The notes: generated by a model not told the origin, from the letters alone. Positions 7,463 through 16,847 are shown, numbered from the stretch's first letter. The stretch is 50,697 nucleotides of DNA from Lachnospiraceae bacterium (GCA_910574285.1 CAJTAL010000030.1:1-50697); one strand, 5' to 3'. Program-made: numbers and translations.

Positions 7463-8533
7463 CTATATATTTTCATCATAAAAATCAACAAAATCCCCGA
7501 ACAGCTCCAAATCCAATGAATTAAACCTTTTTTCCCTGTCAAGGTTTTTGTGTATATAGTCAGCTCTATCCTTCGAAAACTGTTCCTTGTTTTCGAAAGC
7601 ATTATAATCGTAATCAAGCGTTTCAAGCCATTTATCAAATTCCGCATTAAATTCATCCCTATAGGTTTCATCATTGAAATAATTATGTCCCTTATCGTCA
7701 AAATGTATGAACCTGAACCGGGAATCATCTTTATACTTTTCAAAATAAATGTCGTAGCCGTATTCGGCAGGAACAACTTCATCATCAAAGCTATGCAGGA
7801 TCATAACGGCGGCATCGCTCTCTGAAAAGCCATCCATTGCAGTATTTGAGGCATAGCCGCCGTATTTCATTCTCTCGTAGAGCTTCACGAACGGCAGCAT
7901 CAGATAGATACCGTCTCCTGCCTGTTTTTTCCCCTCGGCTTCAAACAGACTTGATGAAGAGTTAAAACCAGAACAAGCTATAACTGCTTTTACTTCGGGA
8001 TGGTATGTAAGTACGCTGCAAACACTGTAGCCGCCCCAGCTATGTCCGAATAAAGCAATCGGCAGATCTGGAAAATTCCCGCTTTCTTCCACAAATGTGA
8101 TTGCATAGTCAAGATCTATTACTCCCTGTGGAAGTCCGCCGACTCCATCACCTTCGCTTTCATCATTTCCCGTAGCGTCGTAAGCAAAAACACAGTATCC
8201 ATGATGTGCGAAATAATTCGCACAGTCCATATAAGAGTTGTGTCCGCCGCCGCCAAATCCGTGAGCCATTACGATGATACCGTGCGGTTTTTCCTCAGTG
8301 GTATACATATATCCCGTCAATTTCTGTCCTTTATTGGAAACAAACTCATATTTCGTTCGCTGCAATCCGTCAAAATCATCGACATACTGCATGAACGGCT
8401 CATCACTTTCAAAACGCTGATCAAAATTCTCATTGTATATTTTCACAGACAATGCCCAATCTCCGGCAAGGATTAGCGCAATTATGACCGAAAATACAAT
8501 AATGAGAATTTTTTTCTTAGATTTTGTTTTCAT
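7463..8533 (-). CDS. Membrane-anchored alpha/beta hydrolase
   Basis: A 356-residue serine hydrolase with a basic N-terminus and one hydrophobic segment at about residues 8-27, likely an uncleaved signal anchor placing the enzyme outside the membrane. The oxyanion region is AHGFGGGGHNS, the nucleophile elbow is GHSWGG, the acid is in HSFDDEVVP, and the catalytic His is in DDKGHNYF. It resembles the serine aminopeptidase/acyl-esterase group (Hydrolase_4). The substrate is unknown. The ATG at 8533 is preferred over an upstream GTG because AGAGGTGA sits at normal spacing. It lies 41 bases after the DUF5131 gene on the same strand and may be co-transcribed. Confidence 0.85.
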   Translation of the reverse strand: MKTKSKKKILIIVFSVIIALILAGDWALSVKIYNENFDQRFESDEPFMQYVDDFDGLQRTKYEFVSNKGQKLTGYMYTTEEKPHGIIVMAHGFGGGGHNSYMDCANYFAHHGYCVFAYDATGNDESEGDGVGGLPQGVIDLDYAITFVEESGNFPDLPIALFGHSWGGYSVCSVLTYHPEVKAVIACSGFNSSSSLFEAEGKKQAGDGIYLMLPFVKLYERMKYGGYASNTAMDGFSESDAAVMILHSFDDEVVPAEYGYDIYFEKYKDDSRFRFIHFDDKGHNYFNDETYRDEFNAEFDKWLETLDYDYNAFENKEQFSKDRADYIHKNLDREKRFNSLDLELFGDFVDFYDENI

Positions 8534-8574
8534 ATTAGTCACCTCTTCTGCCTACCATTCGGAAAACACCGATG

Positions 8575-9282
8575 TCAATAATTGATATTTGCTTTTCTCG
8601 CCTGACTGCATAAATCACGGGTAGATAACGTGTAACTTTTCCCGTCCTTGATAAAATGTGTCCCGCACTGCCGAAACTCAAAATGTACTTTGCGGGCGAT
8701 ACACTGCTCCCGTATGGAAAGCACCCACGCATAATCAAGCGGTCTGGCATTCCTGTCTGATTCGCCGCCGACTACAACTAATTCAACATGATCAAGATAG
8801 GCGGCAAGGTTTATTTCTTCAATCAAAGGCTGACAGATAATATCTTTATGTTTGATAGGCAGTTCATTGAAAATAGAAAGCCTGTAATCAGCTCTGTCTT
8901 GATTTTCTACCGTACATCCGACAGTAACATTATCATATCCATCGTTCCAGTCCCCAGGGATACAATCCATAAACCGCTCGATACGCTTTGTCAAAAACAG
9001 AAAATGCAGGTCTGAGCGCTCCCGTATCATCCGCCAACATTCCGGACGCCATTCATCGGCATCCTCAATCAGAAAATCCGTAGAAAAGCACAGATTTATG
9101 GTCTGCCCCGATTTGATTTTATATGCTCCCGATTTATTTTTGGCGACAGGGGCATAGAAGTTATCCGTCTTTACAATATTGTTTGTATCAATCCCACGCT
9201 TGAAATCGCCTTTATGAATGTAACAATACCTGCACCCCTCGCTATGTTTGCGGCAGCCACGCCACGGATTCCACATTGCCAT
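8575..9282 (-). CDS. DUF5131 (phage Gp37/Gp68-like) protein
   Basis: A 235-residue protein beginning MAMWNPWRGC, with the cysteine cluster CRKHSEGCRYCY near the N-terminus. This WNPxxGCxxxSxGCxxCY pattern is the signature of the DUF5131/Gp37Gp68 family and resembles a radical-SAM cluster motif. Other family features are CFSTDFLIEDAD, FLFLTKRIER, VTVGCTVENQ and VVVGGESDRNARPL. The reaction is unknown. Members often occur in phage, plasmids and genomic islands. The ATG at 9282 is preferred with AGGAGG nine bases upstream, although a TTG at 9288 is possible. Confidence 0.8.
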   Translation of the reverse strand: MAMWNPWRGCRKHSEGCRYCYIHKGDFKRGIDTNNIVKTDNFYAPVAKNKSGAYKIKSGQTINLCFSTDFLIEDADEWRPECWRMIRERSDLHFLFLTKRIERFMDCIPGDWNDGYDNVTVGCTVENQDRADYRLSIFNELPIKHKDIICQPLIEEINLAAYLDHVELVVVGGESDRNARPLDYAWVLSIREQCIARKVHFEFRQCGTHFIKDGKSYTLSTRDLCSQARKANINY

Positions 9283-9435
9283 AATCAAGCACCTCCTCTC
9301 GATACCATATTTCTCTGTCTGGCTCCTACATTAATTGGAATTTGCACTTATGAATGTATCTTGCTTTTTATACGTATACTTGCTTCTGTTCATTATGCAA
9401 GTCCAGAAAAAACTGTACTGCACCGGAAAGAATCT

Positions 9436-9963
9436 TTATCCATTAAAAAGTTCCCCTTCCTCTTTCAGCAGGGAATACATTTTCATGTCAATCACTTTCC
9501 CATTTTTTACAGCATTATTTCTTAATGTTCCCTCATATTGAAAACCCGCCTTTTCCAGTACACGGCAGGACGCCGTATTATATGCAAATGGTTCTGCATA
9601 AATACGGATAATATCACTTTTCTCAAAAACATATCCACAGATCTGTTTTACAGCCTCCGTCATAATCCCTTTTCCCCAGTATTCTTCACCAATATAATAT
9701 CCCAGTTCGGCTGTCCGCCTGTGAATATTTTCCTGACGGAAAACACCGATACTTCCCGCCACCCGTCCATCTGCAGTTATGGCAAAAGCAAAAGTTTCAT
9801 TTTCATCCGCAGACAGCATAGCGGAAATAAAATCCACTCCGTCCTGTTCCGTATAAGGGTATGGCAGCCCATCCCTGAGATTATCCTGTACTTTTCTGTT
9901 GGAAAGAGCCGCCGCCAGATCTGCCGCATCTGCCAGATCTCATTTTCTTATTTTACAAATCAT
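9436..9963 (-). pseudogene. GNAT acetyltransferase interrupted by an in-frame TGA
   Basis: The full reading frame begins at ATG 9961-9963 after AAGGAGAT and reads MICKIRK, then TGA (9940-9942), then DLADAADLAAALSNRKVQDN and onward in the same frame to the end at 9436. The expected residue at the stop is Trp (TGG), as in relatives that start IRKWxLxDAxDLA. The rest has the RimJ/RimL-type fold with the acetyl-CoA loop EEYWGKGIMTEA and the C-terminal NxxSxRVLEKAGF motif. A downstream GTG at 9837 would give a protein lacking the first 42 residues. The gene was probably inactivated recently by one base change. Confidence 0.75.
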
Positions 9964-10055
9964 TTTTCCATCTCCTTGATTGATCGTCTTACATAACAGA
10001 TTCTATTATACAGCATATCCCCGGTCAATGGAATGAAATTTCTAAGAACTTATAG

Positions 10056-10075
10056 GCCGGATTTCTCCATCCGGC
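10056..10075. terminator. Possible hairpin after the ABC permease gene
   Basis: GCCGGAT (10056-10062) pairs with ATCCGGC (10069-10075) over a 6-base loop. It lies 36 bases after the permease stop on the minus strand. There is no strong T tract, so termination efficiency is doubtful. Confidence 0.3.
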
Positions 10076-10110
10076 TGTGTGACAGTTTCCCGGACAATGG
10101 CCACGTTACC

Positions 10111-11337
10111 TTACGCAACCTGATGTTTCTTAAATCCTAACCTTGCTAACGTCAGCATGATTACAGTTAAAATAGCATAGAACACTGCCCTTACAGTGAT
10201 CACATCCAAAACCAGACCGCCGAATTGATACGAAATGTATTTGTCAAATTCCGGCATTGCCGAACGATAGGGCATCAAAAACAACAGCAAATTATATATT
10301 CCTGTCGTTCCGTTGGGTGTTAAAAACATAGGAATGAACAATATCGGTACAAGGATAATCAGTACAAGATACGGGCTTTTCATCTTTGCAGACAAAAGAA
10401 GTGTCAGCCCAATCATTGCAAGCAGTACCAGGTAAATAATGCCAATATTGATCAGTACAGCCTGCAAAAACGTGTATGGATAAGGAACTGTCGTATTTGC
10501 AATCTGAAGCGGCAGATTCCATCCATCTATCCCAAACGCTGCAAGCGGCAGGCCGCATGCCACAACAACATGGAGGATAAATGCCGCCGTTCCAAATAGA
10601 AGCGATGCTGCGATCTTTGCTGTTGTCAGCCTTGTCTTACCATACTTTGCTGATAAAATCACCGCATCTGTCCCCGCCTGGTATTCGCCGGAAAAGACAG
10701 GGGCAGTCACAATGCAGATGGCCAGCAGTGCAAACATCAGAAGCTCAAAACTGCTTATAATGATCTCCCATCCTCCGTAATATCCATATTGCAGGGGTGT
10801 ATCCACCTTGTCAGCCATACCGCCCCAATACTCTTTTTGTTCATCGGACAATGCCCGGGACGGACTGTCAAGCAGGGTCTGAATCTTCCCTTTCATCGCC
10901 TGGTAAAAGGGTTTTCCCTCTTTTACATCCAGATCAGGGAGATGATTATAGCCCCATCTGTCATTTGGACTGCTGTAAGTATCTGCAATCAAGTTCAGCA
11001 GTTTTTCCCTTGGCGCGATTCCATTCCAATAGGCATCGCCAACTAAGAATTGCTCATTTCCGTCAGTTCCGATATTATCCGGATTTTCAAACAACCCCTG
11101 CACTTCCCTGATGGTTTCGGCTACATATTCCTCGGATAAAGGAACTGATAAATCTGCAAACTGCTCCTTTTCATACGCGATACCCTTTGTCCCTTTTATG
11201 ACGCCGTCCTGATTGTAAATCTGGTACTGCATAATGGGCAGACCAAAAAGAAATCCTGTTAAAATCAGACTGACTGCCATCACAATTAACGTAGATTTTT
11301 TACGAACTATTTTCAAAAACTCATATTTTACCAACAT
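10111..11337 (-). CDS. ABC-2 type transporter permease
   Basis: A 408-residue membrane protein with one N-terminal span (residues ~17-38), a long extracytoplasmic loop of about 150 residues, then five spans to the C-terminus. This layout fits the ABC-2 permeases that partner bacitracin/lantibiotic-type or heme-exporter ATPases. The start at 11337 is chosen because the ATG follows the ATPase stop after one base (TAGTATG) with GGAAAGG just before it. Substrate unknown; export of a peptide or lipid is plausible from the family. Confidence 0.85.
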   Translation of the reverse strand: MLVKYEFLKIVRKKSTLIVMAVSLILTGFLFGLPIMQYQIYNQDGVIKGTKGIAYEKEQFADLSVPLSEEYVAETIREVQGLFENPDNIGTDGNEQFLVGDAYWNGIAPREKLLNLIADTYSSPNDRWGYNHLPDLDVKEGKPFYQAMKGKIQTLLDSPSRALSDEQKEYWGGMADKVDTPLQYGYYGGWEIIISSFELLMFALLAICIVTAPVFSGEYQAGTDAVILSAKYGKTRLTTAKIAASLLFGTAAFILHVVVACGLPLAAFGIDGWNLPLQIANTTVPYPYTFLQAVLINIGIIYLVLLAMIGLTLLLSAKMKSPYLVLIILVPILFIPMFLTPNGTTGIYNLLLFLMPYRSAMPEFDKYISYQFGGLVLDVITVRAVFYAILTVIMLTLARLGFKKHQVA

Positions 11338-11338
11338 A

Positions 11339-12223
11339 CTACCTTTCCTCCTGTCTCCCTGCTTCCTCGCCAAAATAGTACAAAAATAAATCTTCCAGAC
11401 CCGGCTCCACCATCTGTGCATCTTCCCCCGGCGCCGTTTCCTCTATCATGCGTAACCTTACCATATCGTTTTCATGATGAAGATTCACAACTGAAAATTT
11501 CCTGCTGTATTCTGCAGCCGTCCTTTCATCAACCAACAGTTCCCATACCTTGCCTCTGATACTGTCTGTAACCGTACTCATCGGCTCCTGCAGAAGAAAA
11601 TGCCCCTGCTTCATCATCAATATCGTATCCGCTATATAAGAAACATCAGAAACAATATGTGTAGACAGAATCACAATCTTTTCTTTTGCAAAATCAGAAA
11701 TAAGATTACGGAAGCGCACTCTTTCTTTTGGGTCAAGTCCTGCCGTAGGTTCATCCAGTATCAGGATAGACGGGCTGTTCAATTCTGCCTGCGCAATTCC
11801 AAGACGCTGCTTCATGCCGCCGGAGTAAGATTTGATCTTCTTATCCGCCACATCGGAGAGATTGACCATATGAAGCAAATTTTCTGTCCGTTTTTTTGCC
11901 AGTCTTTTATCAAGCCCCTTCACTGCCGCCATATACAGCATAAATTCACGGGCGGTGAAATCCGGATAAAAGCCAAAATCCTGCGGCATATATCCTAAAT
12001 GAGTATAATACTGCTCGCCTAACTGTTCCACCGTCTTACCATTCAGGCGGATATTGCCCGAAGTCGGTTTCAAGACGCCGCATATCATGCGCATAAGCGT
12101 CGTCTTGCCTGCGCCGTTGGCGCCAAGCAGCCCATATACCCCCGGGGCTAAATTAACGCTCACATTGTTGACGGCACATTTTTCCCCGTACTGTTTTCTT
12201 AAATCCTGTAACTGTAATTCCAT
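11339..12223 (-). CDS. ABC transporter ATP-binding protein
   Basis: A 294-residue ATPase with Walker A GANGAGKT, Q loop LGYMPQDFG, signature YSGGMKQRLG and Walker B SILILDEPTAGLD, followed by the H loop THIV. The C-terminal 70 residues are an accessory domain typical of ABC-2 exporters. The start follows GAGGAGG. It forms a two-gene operon with the permease. Upstream lie a 94-base dispersed repeat and a membrane-protein fragment that may be what is left of a third operon member. Confidence 0.9.
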   Translation of the reverse strand: MELQLQDLRKQYGEKCAVNNVSVNLAPGVYGLLGANGAGKTTLMRMICGVLKPTSGNIRLNGKTVEQLGEQYYTHLGYMPQDFGFYPDFTAREFMLYMAAVKGLDKRLAKKRTENLLHMVNLSDVADKKIKSYSGGMKQRLGIAQAELNSPSILILDEPTAGLDPKERVRFRNLISDFAKEKIVILSTHIVSDVSYIADTILMMKQGHFLLQEPMSTVTDSIRGKVWELLVDERTAAEYSRKFSVVNLHHENDMVRLRMIEETAPGEDAQMVEPGLEDLFLYYFGEEAGRQEER

Positions 12224-12250
12224 ACAAAACCTCCTCGTTCACTTTTTAAG

Positions 12251-12344
12251 GACAATCGAGTAGGGAAGACTTTTCCCTACTCGCCGCGCGCCCCGTGCGC
12301 CGCCTTAGCGGCATACTTCTTCTGCGCGGGGCTGCACATAAAAA
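12251..12344. repeat. 94-bp structured dispersed repeat, copy 1
   Basis: This block matches 24361-24454 at 89 of 94 positions. It contains three potential hairpins: CGAGTAGGGAA with TTCCCTACTCG, an inner GCCGC-CTTA-GCGGC, and an outer pairing of GCCCCGTGC with GCGCGGGGC across it. The copy ends in an A run. It lies in the leader region upstream of the ABC operon. It is not a known riboswitch to me. A small palindromic mobile repeat or a conserved RNA element are the two main possibilities. Confidence 0.75.
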
Positions 12345-12407
12345 ATAAATGACCTGGCTTTTAGCATAGATCATCTATCTTAGGCAGTGCTTTTTTGTAT
12401 CTTAAAT

Positions 12408-12590
12408 CTACCTTAATTTTTCACCTCCATCAAACTTCATCCTCCTCTGTCTTCTAAAAAAGAACACAAGAAAACCACCAGCCGCAATGACCGGTGGCAA
12501 TAAAAACAATATTAACAACAAAAGATTATCCAGCAGGACGATTGCGGCAGCAACCGTAATGAGAAGTACTGTTGATACGAAAACAAAGAT
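12408..12590 (-). pseudogene. C-terminal fragment of a membrane protein
   Basis: The minus-strand frame bounded by TGA (12591) and TAG (12408) encodes about 60 residues with two hydrophobic segments (IFVFVSTVLLITVAAAIVLL and LLLILFLLPPVIAAGGFLVF) and a basic tail FFRRQRRMKFDGGEKLR. No start or ribosome binding site is present, and the upstream part is replaced by the glycosyltransferase gene. In related ABC operons an anti-sigma or small membrane gene often precedes the ATPase, so this may be such a gene cut by a deletion. Confidence 0.45.
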
Positions 12591-12598
12591 TCATAAAG

Positions 12599-13510
12599 TC
12601 AAGATGACACAATCCTAACGGCTGAAGCCATTCCGCCGTCGCCATATGTCGGACTTTTTAAAAATTCCTTTGATGACTCACTTAATTCCTGATGATTTGC
12701 TATTGTGTGAGTTACTTCATTTTCCCAATTATATAACCTTAAATTTGAAATGGCTTCTATTCCCAGCAGTGCGTCTGCGATATGATCGTGATAGCTGCCG
12801 ACGTGCTTTTCGATCATAAAACGCATAAGTTCCAGCCGTTTATCCATGCTTTTTATATTCGATGAAGCAGGCGCCGTACGGTACTCGATCAGCGGTTTAT
12901 CAACAATTCCAATCCATGATTCCGGAGCGGTCTCCAGCATGCTTAAAAAGAAATCCCAATCTTCAAAACCAGAACGCATGGTTTCATCATATCCCCCGCA
13001 TCGTTCAAATATATCCCGACGAAGAATGTGTGTCGCCGGACAGCAATTACGGGACAAAAATGCGCTTATTTCCCCTCCGGCAGGACAGACAATAGAATCC
13101 AACGCCCCAAATGTATGCATCCAGGAGGATGCTGCAACCATAGATGGATTGCAGCCAAGCAGCCGGCTTACATACTCTGTATATTCCGGTTTTAGTTTGT
13201 CGTCTCCATCCAGAACTAAGACCATCGGCGCCTCAGTTTTCTTAATGCCGGCATTTCTCGCAGCAGATACTCCCCTGTTTTCCTGGTAATGTATCATTAT
13301 CGGAATCGGTAAATCAGACTTCTTCTCAATATCTTTTAATACGCGCATGGAACATTCATCTGTAGAACCATCATCTACAATTATAATTTTCTTTGGTAAT
13401 AATGTTTGGGCACACAAAGATTCAACGGCCTCAAGAATCATTGTTCCCTGATTAAAACTTGTAATGACTGCCTCAATATCTGTTCCAAAACCAACTCTGT
13501 TCCTATCCAC
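12599..13510 (-). CDS. Family 2 glycosyltransferase
   Basis: A 303-residue GT-A fold enzyme without membrane spans. The nucleotide-binding start is IEAVITSFNQ, followed by IIIVDDGSTDE, GVSAARNAG and the metal-binding DxD region VLVLDGDDKLKP. Acceptor-side motifs include GGYDETMRSGFEDWDFFL. It probably adds a sugar to a cell-surface glycan, but the donor and acceptor cannot be told. The start is GTG, supported by GGAGGG at five bases. It is separated by about 100 bases from the carbohydrate operon and may be a late member of it or independently transcribed. Confidence 0.85.
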   Translation of the reverse strand: MDRNRVGFGTDIEAVITSFNQGTMILEAVESLCAQTLLPKKIIIVDDGSTDECSMRVLKDIEKKSDLPIPIMIHYQENRGVSAARNAGIKKTEAPMVLVLDGDDKLKPEYTEYVSRLLGCNPSMVAASSWMHTFGALDSIVCPAGGEISAFLSRNCCPATHILRRDIFERCGGYDETMRSGFEDWDFFLSMLETAPESWIGIVDKPLIEYRTAPASSNIKSMDKRLELMRFMIEKHVGSYHDHIADALLGIEAISNLRLYNWENEVTHTIANHQELSESSKEFLKSPTYGDGGMASAVRIVSS

Positions 13511-13608
13511 TTTTTCCCTCCAATTCTAACGACTGAAATACTCTGATATACCAGATATTTTATTATAGTCTGCCCGAAACGTCAAGACAATCGAATTGCT
13601 GTGAAATA

Positions 13609-15492
13609 CTATCCGGACGCTGTGGAATGTGCCGCATTTCTGCCTTCGACTGCTGCGGCGCCAATCATTCCTGCTTCATTTCCAAGTGAAGCAACCCTGA
13701 TCTCCGGAATTTTACTCTTCTTTTTTCCGAAACAGCTCTGCGCCAGACTTTCCGTCAATGGTTCTGTGAGAACTTCTCCCTGAGCAGATATCTCTCCCCC
13801 AAGCAGCACAAGCTGCGGCCGAAAAATGTTCACAATATTTACAATCCCTGTCCCAAGCCTTTTGATATAAGAATCTGTAACCTCCTTCAGCTCCCTGTCT
13901 TCTTTTGCCATAGAAAAGATCTCTTCCGGGGTCAGTTCCTTACCCACGGCGCGCCTGGCGTCCCGGATAAGCGCTGTTGCAGAGACATAAGCCTCCAGAC
14001 ACCCTTTTCTCCCATAGGTACATTGTTCCCCGTCTTCCACTATTACCATATGTCCCAGCTCGCTTCCGCCGATCCCCTTCCCTTCATAGATACTTCCGTC
14101 CAGAACAATTCCTCCTCCCACGCCTGTTCCGAGCGTAAGCATAATAACATCCTGATAATCTCTGCCTGCGCCTGCTATCGTCTCTCCCAGAGCAGCACAG
14201 TCCGCATCATTTGCAATATAGATCGGTATCGGCAGATAAGCTTCCATTTCTTTAACAATATCTACATCTTCCCATCTGATGTTATTCGAATAACGAACGA
14301 TTCCTCGTTTTCTATCCACTGTGCCTGGTACGCCGATTCCGGCCCCCACGCATTGTTCCATTGCAATCTTCTGTTTTTCTAAAAGCGCAAGAACAGTCTT
14401 TCCAATCTCCCGAATCACCTCTTTGGCCGGGCGCGCCGCATTTGTCTTTATGGTCTGGCTCGCTATAATCTTCTGGTGAACATCTACCAGACCAATCCTG
14501 GTATCTGTCCCGCCGATATCAATCCCTATCCTCACCTGCGCGGCTTTTGCACGAATCGTAGTATTCAAAGCGTCGCAGGTTCCTTTCATCGTATATTTCC
14601 CGCTTCCGGCCGACAGAAAGAAGCTGTCCCCTTTCTTATAATCCAGCGTTTCTCCCTGATTGGAGATTGTTCCTTCCCCATCCAGTATTAAAATACTGGC
14701 AAAAGATTCTTCCGAAACCTTTCCGGTAAGCTTCTGCATCACTTTCCCGTCCAGATTCAATTTATCTACGGTAAAATAGTCACAGTCCGCGACATGCGGG
14801 TAGCTGCTGTTGTCTCTGACAATCGGAATCCTGTTTGTAACCGCAAGAGCCTTCTCTATGTGCAGGTCCCTCTTTTTTCCGTCTTTTCCGATTCTTCCAT
14901 AGTCATATACACGGTATGTTATATTGGAATTCTGCTGAATCTCTGCTATCAGAATATTTTTTCCGATGGCATGGATCGTCCCCGACTCAATAAACAGCAC
15001 ATCTCCCTTTTGCACCGGAACCGCATTGAGCGCCTCAAGAAGAGAATCCTCTTGAATCCGTCTTGCAAATTCTTCCCGGCTGATCTCTTTTTTGAATCCA
15101 TAATATAAAAATGCATCCTTTCCGGCATCCATAACATACCACATCTCCGTCTTGCCGTACTGCCCCTCATTCTTCAAAGCATAACGATTATCCGGATGTA
15201 CCTGGATGGACAGATTATCCTTCGCGTCAATAAACTTTGTCAGGATCGGAAAATCCCGGAATCTCCTGCAGTGGGTTCCAAGGACATCCTTACCCTCTTC
15301 CTGCGTATACTGCTGCAAAGTCTTACCCGCATATCTGCCGTTTACAATATAAGACGGCCCGTCCGGATGACAGGAAAGTTCCCACGCCTCGGCAAGCACT
15401 TCTCCGTCATACTCTATTCCATACTCATCTTTAAGCCTGCTTCCGCCCCAGATATAATCCTTGCAGCTTGGCCTTAATTTCAATATACTCAT
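13609..15492 (-). CDS. Mannose-6-phosphate isomerase / ROK sugar kinase fusion
   Basis: This 627-residue protein joins two enzymes. Residues 1-318 are a class I phosphomannose isomerase, with metal ligands in QVHPD (His99), KTEMWY (Glu116) and GTIHA (His174). Residues 320-627 are a ROK-family kinase with phosphate loop DIGGTD, catalytic Asp429 in ANDAD, LGTGVGGG and GGSELGH. The ROK zinc motif is altered: CTYGRKGCLE has Tyr493 where CxCGxxGC usually has Cys. The kinase would phosphorylate glucose or mannose and the isomerase interconverts Man-6-P and Fru-6-P, so the fusion channels free hexose into glycolysis. The start overlaps the beta-glucosidase stop (ATGA). Confidence 0.9.
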   Translation of the reverse strand: MSILKLRPSCKDYIWGGSRLKDEYGIEYDGEVLAEAWELSCHPDGPSYIVNGRYAGKTLQQYTQEEGKDVLGTHCRRFRDFPILTKFIDAKDNLSIQVHPDNRYALKNEGQYGKTEMWYVMDAGKDAFLYYGFKKEISREEFARRIQEDSLLEALNAVPVQKGDVLFIESGTIHAIGKNILIAEIQQNSNITYRVYDYGRIGKDGKKRDLHIEKALAVTNRIPIVRDNSSYPHVADCDYFTVDKLNLDGKVMQKLTGKVSEESFASILILDGEGTISNQGETLDYKKGDSFFLSAGSGKYTMKGTCDALNTTIRAKAAQVRIGIDIGGTDTRIGLVDVHQKIIASQTIKTNAARPAKEVIREIGKTVLALLEKQKIAMEQCVGAGIGVPGTVDRKRGIVRYSNNIRWEDVDIVKEMEAYLPIPIYIANDADCAALGETIAGAGRDYQDVIMLTLGTGVGGGIVLDGSIYEGKGIGGSELGHMVIVEDGEQCTYGRKGCLEAYVSATALIRDARRAVGKELTPEEIFSMAKEDRELKEVTDSYIKRLGTGIVNIVNIFRPQLVLLGGEISAQGEVLTEPLTESLAQSCFGKKKSKIPEIRVASLGNEAGMIGAAAVEGRNAAHSTASG

Positions 15493-16847
15493 AACATTTC
15501 TCCATTATTCTGTATCATATCACGGTACCAGTATGCCGAATCCTTAAACATCCTCTCCTGCGTCTTAAAATCCACATAAACCAATCCAAAACGCTCGGAG
15601 TAACCTTTCGCCCACTCGAAGTTATCCATCAGCGACCACTGGAAATATCCCCGCAGATCGATCTCTCCCGCCGCGCGTTTTAATTCATGGAGATATCTCG
15701 CAAGGAAATCAATCCGATTCGGATCGTGTACTTTTCCGTCCAGAGATACTACGTCATGGCAGGAAAGCCCGTTCTCCGTAATATAGATCGGTTTCTGATA
15801 ACGCTCATACAGAAACTTCGGTCCCCAGTACAGCGCCTCCGGCGTTACCGGCCAGTCAATGGCTGTCTTAGGAAAGCCCTCATACCTTTTTACCTCCTCC
15901 GGCTTCCCGTCCGCTCCCCTGCGGATACATCTCCCGTTATAAATATTCTGCCCGTATACGTCAATAGGCTCCGCAATCAGCTTCATGTCTTCTTCCGTGA
16001 TTTTCGGAAGATATTTTTCGTAACGCTCAAGCCCCTCCTCTGGATAATGTCCTAAAATCACCGGATCCGACCACCATGAAATATTCCATGTCCAGTTAGA
16101 ATCCTCCGGCTGCATGGCAAACATCATCCGCCTTGCAGCTTCGATATCCTCAGGCGATTCTGTCTCCGGATAACACATGCTGCAAGTGGGCGCATAACCG
16201 ACGGTAAGTTTTTGTTTCCCATACTGCCGCAGCATCTGTACCGCCTTCCCATGCGCTTTCAACACATTATGAGCCATCGCGAAGGTATCGCACAGCGGGG
16301 ATCTTAACCCTGGCGCATGTTCTCCCGTAAGGAATCCAAGCCCTACAAAACACTGCGGTTCATTCAATGTAAAGAAGTGTGTAACCCGGTCGCTGAACCG
16401 CACGGCAGCAAGACGGGCATACTCTCCAAACCATTCCACAATCTGCGGGTTCATCCATCCGCCCCGTTTATATATCTCATAAGGCAGCTCCCAATGGTAA
16501 AGCGTGATATAAGGTTCGATACCATTTGCCAGAAGCTCGTCGATCAAAGCATTATAAAAGTCAATTCCCTTCTCATTGACAGAACCATATCCTTCCGGCA
16601 GCACCCTTGACCAGTCGATGGAAAACCGATAGCCCTTAAGCCCGATCTCCTTCATAATCCTGACGTCTTCCCGGAACCTGTGGTAATGGTCGCACGCCGT
16701 CTCTCCCGTATGCCCTTCAAACACATGCCCCGGCTCGTCGGTATAGACATCCCAGATATGCTTTCCTTTTCCCTCTCCTTTTACAGCCCCTTCAGTCTGA
16801 TAGGCGCTTGTCGCCGCGCCCCAAACAAAATCCTTAGAAAATCCCAT
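15489..16847 (-). CDS. GH1 family beta-glucosidase
   Basis: A 452-residue glycoside hydrolase of family 1 with N-terminal FVWGAATSAYQTEGA, acid/base Glu in FTLNEPQ (about residue 163) and nucleophile Glu in YITENG (about 358). There is no signal peptide, so it acts in the cytoplasm on unphosphorylated or phosphorylated disaccharides. The phospho-beta-glucosidase-specific residues cannot be assigned with confidence. The ATG at 16847 is favoured over those at 16850 and 16859 because GGAGG lies five bases upstream. It precedes the isomerase/kinase fusion, which can process the hexose it releases. Confidence 0.9.
   Translation of the reverse strand: MGFSKDFVWGAATSAYQTEGAVKGEGKGKHIWDVYTDEPGHVFEGHTGETACDHYHRFREDVRIMKEIGLKGYRFSIDWSRVLPEGYGSVNEKGIDFYNALIDELLANGIEPYITLYHWELPYEIYKRGGWMNPQIVEWFGEYARLAAVRFSDRVTHFFTLNEPQCFVGLGFLTGEHAPGLRSPLCDTFAMAHNVLKAHGKAVQMLRQYGKQKLTVGYAPTCSMCYPETESPEDIEAARRMMFAMQPEDSNWTWNISWWSDPVILGHYPEEGLERYEKYLPKITEEDMKLIAEPIDVYGQNIYNGRCIRRGADGKPEEVKRYEGFPKTAIDWPVTPEALYWGPKFLYERYQKPIYITENGLSCHDVVSLDGKVHDPNRIDFLARYLHELKRAAGEIDLRGYFQWSLMDNFEWAKGYSERFGLVYVDFKTQERMFKDSAYWYRDMIQNNGEML

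Noticed and set aside
9940-9942. TGA read as Trp or selenocysteine in the GNAT gene
   Set aside because: Other genes in the window end normally at TGA, and there is no SECIS-like hairpin or reason for Sec in a GNAT enzyme. A mutation is simpler.
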